A DNA stretch of 64,000 nt from Lolium rigidum (taxonomy: Eukaryota; Streptophyta; Magnoliopsida; Poales; Poaceae). Below, in pieces: positions 59,876 through 64,000 of this stretch. The stretch spans positions 245,074,124-245,138,123 of the forward strand of contig NC_061514.1 of the NCBI RefSeq assembly GCF_022539505.1. The letters run 5' to 3'. The notes under the pieces are model-generated. The model did no database searches, was not told where the DNA came from, and was given only the letters and a program-made list of their open reading frames with translations. How positions within the stretch are numbered: position 1 is the stretch's first letter; every line of letters starts with the position of its first letter. A program made the translations under genes and the position numbers.

Positions 59876-60591
59876 GTGCTCCAACAGCTTCCCAAGTGGA
59901 AGTTGAGGGATGAAGAGGTCGCTCCAAAGAAGGCTGCGATGGTTGGGCTCGACGACACCGAGGACGAGAAGGATGGTAGGAATGCCGACAAGCCGGAGGG
60001 GAACAAGAAAGCGAAGGAAAGGATGAGGCTCGAGGGGGAGGCTGCATTGTTGAGGGACAAGTTTGATCAAATGATGAAGTCGAAGGAGGTGATAACGACC
60101 AAGACTTTGGAGACCAAGTGTGTCATCATCGAGACGAAGAAGGAGGTGAGCCTTGCAAATCTTGAAGCCAGCCGAGAGGAAGCAAAGAACAAAGCCAAGT
60201 TGGAGGAGATGAGGATCGATGTGAAGAAGGCCAAAGCAACGAAGCTACTATTGGCCGAAGAGAGGGCAATCTTGATGATGAACACGAAGGAAATGAATGA
60301 GGTTCAGCTGGAGTGGTGGAACGAGGTATCGGCGGAGATCACGGCGAGGCGAAGAGCTGCTCGTCAATCGGCAACTGCTGCTGCCGATGTGCCTCTAGGA
60401 GGTGGTGCCGATGTGACTCCAGGAGGTACTGCCCGTAAACCCAAACTGAAAAACAGAATATTCTGTTATTCGGTTTTCGTTACGGGCTCTATTTTGCGCC
60501 TGCCATTTTCCGGCCCGTAAACACGAGTTCGGTGCACCGAACTCGTGTTTTTCGGTTGCACTTTTTACGGGCTCTATTAGAGATGCTCTTA

Positions 60592-61097
60592 TTGGCTCCT
60601 TATCTTAGTCGAGACGTGAGGGTCCTACAGATTGCATCTGACATTGGAGAGTTCACTTGGCTCGGGTTATGGCTGTCAGAATTGGTTTCCTGAAAAACAT
60701 CAGCCGCCGCTTCTCATCGATGGTCTTCAAGTCACCATATGCTACTACAAGACTATGCTTATTAGATGTCAGTGACTTAGGAGGTTGCTCAAGCGATGAT
60801 TCCTCAAAGATGGAACATGCTTCACGTAAAGATGAAGTGGTGCATTTAAATTCGAATGGAACTCAATATGTAGCAATAAGAAAGCAACTATTCAGTTACA
60901 AAGTATCATTATGTGCTACAAATTGAGGATTTCGATAGGTTGATGCGTCGAGTAGTTTTAGTTTTGCTACTTCGAATTTGATGTACAACTTTGTTACCTT
61001 ATTAACATGCGAGAGTTACTAGCCTCATTGATTTGTGGAGTTTTATGTCAGATAATATTTTATTTTGCTTTCTCAAACCAATGGATCAGGAAAGTTC
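60592..61097. other. Unassigned island between H3 and the last LINE
   Basis: A plus-strand frame at 60657-60926 (89 codons, containing RFSSMVFKSPYATT) has no recognised motif, and an AT-rich stretch like a 3' UTR follows. It could be a host gene relic or the missing right part of the Gypsy element. Nothing here allows a firm call. Confidence 0.3.
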
Positions 61098-63718
61098 TTT
61101 TTTTTTTGAAAATTTAAATATATTATATAAAAGCCAGCAAGCCGCCTCATTAAAAACCTCCCAGTCCCCTTAGGTACCCTGGTGAGGAAAAGAGTGCGTC
61201 TGAAACTTGCGGCCACCCAGTTACACAATGATTATATCGTTCAGGATTTTGTCTAAGATAAAACTAGGAGGTTCATCGATCCAATTACAAGTGATAGAAT
61301 TAAGAGAACTATAATGAGCTATCTCATGAGCCACCTGGTTTGCCTCCCTTGGACAATGTCTGTACTCCACAGTTCCAATCGAAGCAGCAAGATCCACACA
61401 AGCAAGCAAATATCGCAGCTGATTCACTCCACCATCTTGTCTCGCCAGAACAAGCATCAACAATTTCCTTCGAGTCCGACTCCGCAGTAATTCTGTTACA
61501 CCCCATAGTACATGCAAGTTGCAGACCCTCCTTCATTGCAGTCGCCTCCGCCGCAGCCACCGATGAGACATAGGGCAGGACACACGATGACGCCGCAATG
61601 AAATCACCCTTATAGTCTCGGAGAATAGCTCCAACTGCACCCGATCTAGAGTCTACATCAAATGCCGCATCCACATTAAGCTTCACATGGCGGGGTTCAG
61701 GCCGTTTCCATTTCGCTTCACCTCCCAAAGCAGGTTTCGTAGCCTTAGCCGCATTCGCGGTAATGCCAAGAATCGACATCCTGCAGCGATGCGTCGGGGG
61801 AACTTCCTCATCATGTGTGCGTCTTCTACGAAGCCACCATAAGTACCAACAAGTAACTGAGATAGTCTCCTTCAAATTGACAGAAATCAGACCCGGGAAA
61901 CTATTAGATTGCAATAACAGGAGGTGTTCCAGAATTGATGAACCAGCTCTGTCCACGCCAAGGGCCTCCTCAATAATTTCAGAAAGACCCATAGCCCTCC
62001 ATAAATCACAAGCAGGTGCGCATAGAAAAAGGAGATGGCGGATGTCTTCTGCTCCTTGATGGCACACTGGACATTCACCCGTCGTACCAATATGGCGATT
62101 AGCCAAAATGCATTTTAGTGGTAGGATCCCATGGAGGGCTCGCCACAGGAATATTTTCACCTTACTCGGAATCTGTAGCTTCCACAGTGTACTCCAGACA
62201 GGGTTAGACGCCGAACTGCCAGGCAGGGCCAGAATATTACCTCTAGCGCCGAAACGAGCCCTCCATTGGCTGTGATAACCCGAGCGTACAATGTATTGGC
62301 CATGAGAAGTAAGCGACCAAGCAATAAAATCACCAAATCCTTGTGTATTGAGAGGTATGCTCAGAATCCGCCCCACATCACAGGAGTTAAAAAGGGAGCG
62401 TATAAGAACTTCATCCCATAGGCCCGTATCAGCATCAATTAATTCACTAACCCTGGTATAGACAATGGGTCCTCGAGGAGTAGTAACCTTTCTATTAGAA
62501 CTTGATGGAATCCAAGGATCAGACCAAATATTAACATTTTCTCCATCACCAATCCGCCATATGTAGCCACGTTTAAAGGTGGTAAGGCCAGCAATAATAC
62601 TTTGCCAAGTAAAAGATGATCCTGCTTTCGGACCAGCCTTAAGAATATCTCCATGGGGGTAATATTTAGCTCTAAGAACTTGGGCACATAAAGAGTCCGG
62701 GTTCTTGATGAGCCTCCACACTTGTTTAGCCAGCATAGCGAGATTGAATGAGTGAAAATCGCGGAACCCCATACCTCCCTCATTCTTAGGATAGCAAAGC
62801 TTCCACCAGGCATACCAATGCATTTTATTACTATTATCATCATCACCCCACCAGAACCTGGAGATAGCATCCATCATACTTTTGCAAACACCGATAGGAA
62901 TTTGGAACACTGACATAGCATAGACCGGAATGGCCTGTGCAATAGCTTTAAGAAGAATTTCTTTGGCACCAATCGAAAGAAGCTTTTCCTTCCAGCCAGT
63001 AATTCTCTGAATAATCCTCTCAATGAAGTGTTTAAAGCAATCATTTCTGTCTGCCCCCACTAAAGCAGGTAGTCCCAAATATTTATCCGAGAGAGCCTCC
63101 GTATCAATATGAAGAACTTCACAAATTTCTGTTCTCAAAATAACATGAGTATTAGGAGAAAAGAAAATACTCGATTTAGCCAAACTCACCAGTTGTCCCG
63201 AGTTAGCACAGTAAGAATCAAGAACCGCTTGTAAAGAAGTTGCATTGGTCATATCAGCTTTCATGAGGATTAGGGAATCATCAGCAAAAAGGAGGTGTGA
63301 CACTGACAGTGCATTTCTGCACACCCGAACCCCATCTATACCACCAACTTCTTGTTCATACAACAGCAGGCTTGAAAGTCCTTCCGCACACAAAAGGAAC
63401 AAGTAAGGAGAGAGAGGATCTCCCTGACGAAGGCCTCTAGTAGGAATAAACGACTCAGTTTCTTCAGAATTAAAGCGGACTTGGTACCTAACAGATCGTA
63501 CACAAGCCATCATAAGAGATATCCAACGCTCATCAAAGCCCATTTTTCTCATCATATTCTCCAGAAATAACCACTCGACTCTGTCATAGGCTTTATGCAT
63601 ATCCAATTTGACCGCACAAGTGCCCGACGCCCCCAGTTTCTTGTTCTTAATGGCATGAATAGACTCATAGGCAACCAGAACATTATCAGTAACTTTACAG
63701 CCTAAAAGTATTGTCTGA
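61098..63718 (-). mobile_element. L1-type LINE, 3' part
   Basis: Minus-strand orientation: poly(A) (plus-strand T run 61098-61107), 3' UTR with a stem-loop, RNase H, zf-RVT and reverse transcriptase up to 63718. The sequence then switches, in mid reverse transcriptase, to what looks like LINE 5' sequence in the opposite orientation. It is a different family from the LINE at 3846-9500, which has no RNase H domain. Confidence 0.85.
61138..61205 (-). other. Stem-loop plus TTTTTAATGAGGCGG motif in LINE 3' UTR
   Basis: On the minus strand: CAGACGCACTCTTTTCCTC, stem CCTC(A)CCAG (61187-61179), loop GGTACCTAAGGGGA, stem CTGGGAGG (61164-61157), then TTTTTAATGAGGCGG. It mirrors the motif after Gypsy pol at 47257-47320, with paired changes in the stem. 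Confidence 0.65.
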
Positions 63719-63720
63719 CC
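61221..63720 (-). pseudogene. LINE ORF2: reverse transcriptase, zf-RVT and RNase H, 5' part missing
   Basis: The open frame enters from about 63720 with TDNVLVAYESIHAIKNKKLG and VKLDMHKAYDRVEW, followed by RQGDPLSPYLF and FADD (63288-63277). The zf-RVT region shows WSTLWKLQIPSKVKIFLWRAL and CPVCHQGAEDIRHLLFLC. The C-terminal RNase H (RVT_3 type) has LNVDAAFD and AESDSKEIVD. Near 61400 the frame shifts and the end (REANQVAHEIAHYS to NDIIIV) continues in another frame to 61221. Endonuclease and the first reverse transcriptase motifs are not in this piece. Confidence 0.9.
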
Positions 63721-64000
63721 TAGACGTCCTTGTGGCGATCTAGGGTTTTTCCAGCCCTCACCACCGGAGATCGCTCCGGCGTGGGGTTCTGATCCGTTTT
63801 TCCCTGGGCTCCTTCGGCGGGGGCTCTCTCTTCACGTAGGTCCAGACCTCGCTGGGCGTTTGTTGTGACATCTTGCTTGCTCTTAGGCCACGGGGTGTGC
63901 CCTTCTTTTGAAGTCTCTCGCCTTTGATCTGGATCATGGCGAGTCCAGCAACCTCGACTAATCAAGCAAGCGGATCGGGTAGCAAAAAACCTGAGGCGAT
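63719..64000 (+). mobile_element. LINE 5' end in opposite orientation, with ORF1 start
   Basis: From about 63719 a GC-rich leader with GGCGATCTAGGGTTTTTCC begins on the plus strand. An ATG at 63936-63938 in good context (GGATCATGGC) opens MASPATSTNQASGSGSKKPE and runs off the window end. A Ser/Thr-rich start of this kind suits a plant LINE ORF1, but too little is visible to be sure. Together with the minus-strand LINE it looks like a 5' inversion. Confidence 0.45.

Larger units (their letters stand above)
52032..60520 (+). pseudogene. Myb/SANT-like ORF1 of Harbinger H3, interrupted by E5
   Basis: Exon 1 (about 52032-52531) is Pro/Ala-rich; no in-frame ATG is visible, so the start is unclear. 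Exon 2 (52595-53069) has the acidic EEGEEGEEGEEGDEGDEEED run, then a SANT/trihelix-like domain: RRANNYTEIEDATLCRAW, GKRYWQRIEDKFHKLM and RSLQGRWDAIKPACSRW. Exon 3 starts at 53153 (DRIADARYRDM) and reaches the E5 target site within the codon for Leu; after E5 the same frame resumes at 59881 with QLPKWKLRDEE and runs through a long coiled coil to 60520. Splice sites are GT-AG. Apart from the insertion and the unclear start, the frame is open, so H3 was recently intact. Confidence 0.75.
51824..60588. mobile_element. Harbinger-type DNA transposon H3, split by E5
   Basis: Inverted ends GAGCATCTCTAACAGAGCCC and GAGCATCTCTAATAGAGCCC (one difference in 26 bp over the full ends), flanked by TTA at 51821-51823 and 60589-60591. 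Without E5 it is about 2.1 kb. Longer sub-terminal stretches with CCCGTAAA and CGGTTTTCG recur in inverted form at both ends. It carries a Myb-like gene but no transposase. Confidence 0.9.

Overview
The window looks like grass nuclear DNA, most likely Triticeae (wheat, Aegilops, barley or rye type). The evidence is a GC-rich first exon in the one intact host gene, Gypsy LTRs starting TGATACGTC with tRNA-Asp primer sites, TTA/TAA-flanked Harbinger-type elements with GAGCATCTCC ends, a Stowaway MITE and L1-type LINEs. I see no bacterial-style genes, CRISPR array, tRNA or rRNA.

The only host gene I can reconstruct in full is a seven-exon MATE (DETOXIFICATION-type) transporter on the minus strand, 13572 down to 10662, predicted at 490 aa. 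Its 3' end (part of exon 5, exons 6-7 and about 1 kb of downstream DNA) is tandemly duplicated: unit A 837-9665, unit B 9666-11550. Unit B belongs to the working gene. Unit A is a broken copy that took three insertions: a solo LTR (1134-1479), a 5'-truncated LINE (1494-2542) and a nearly full-length LINE (3846-9500, matching target duplications). The duplicated unit also holds the 3' exon of an unidentified plus-strand gene.

From 13849 on the window is almost entirely nested transposons. Harbinger H1 (13849-15573) lies 277 bp upstream of the MATE start codon. Harbinger H2 (15596-43459) begins 22 bp further on and is inflated by insertions: two inverted gag-protease elements of one LTR family (E1 from 15655, E3 ending 32135), an element of a second LTR family inside E1 (E2 from 23059), an unclassified DNA segment next to a 100-N gap, and E4 (32440-42274), whose own 3' LTR carries a single-LTR insertion (39645-41318). 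A Tat-like Gypsy (from 43818) follows, with plus-strand pol and a long antisense accessory gene. Harbinger H3 (51824-60588) is split by LTR element E5 (53236-59875). The right end is a LINE with an apparent 5' inversion (61098-64000).

None of the Harbingers carries a visible DDE transposase. None of the LTR elements E1-E5 carries reverse transcriptase or integrase, so all must be moved in trans. Host DNA appears to resume only in short islands (15574-15595, 43463-43817 and possibly 60592-61097). Coordinates of spliced genes come from reading splice sites by eye.
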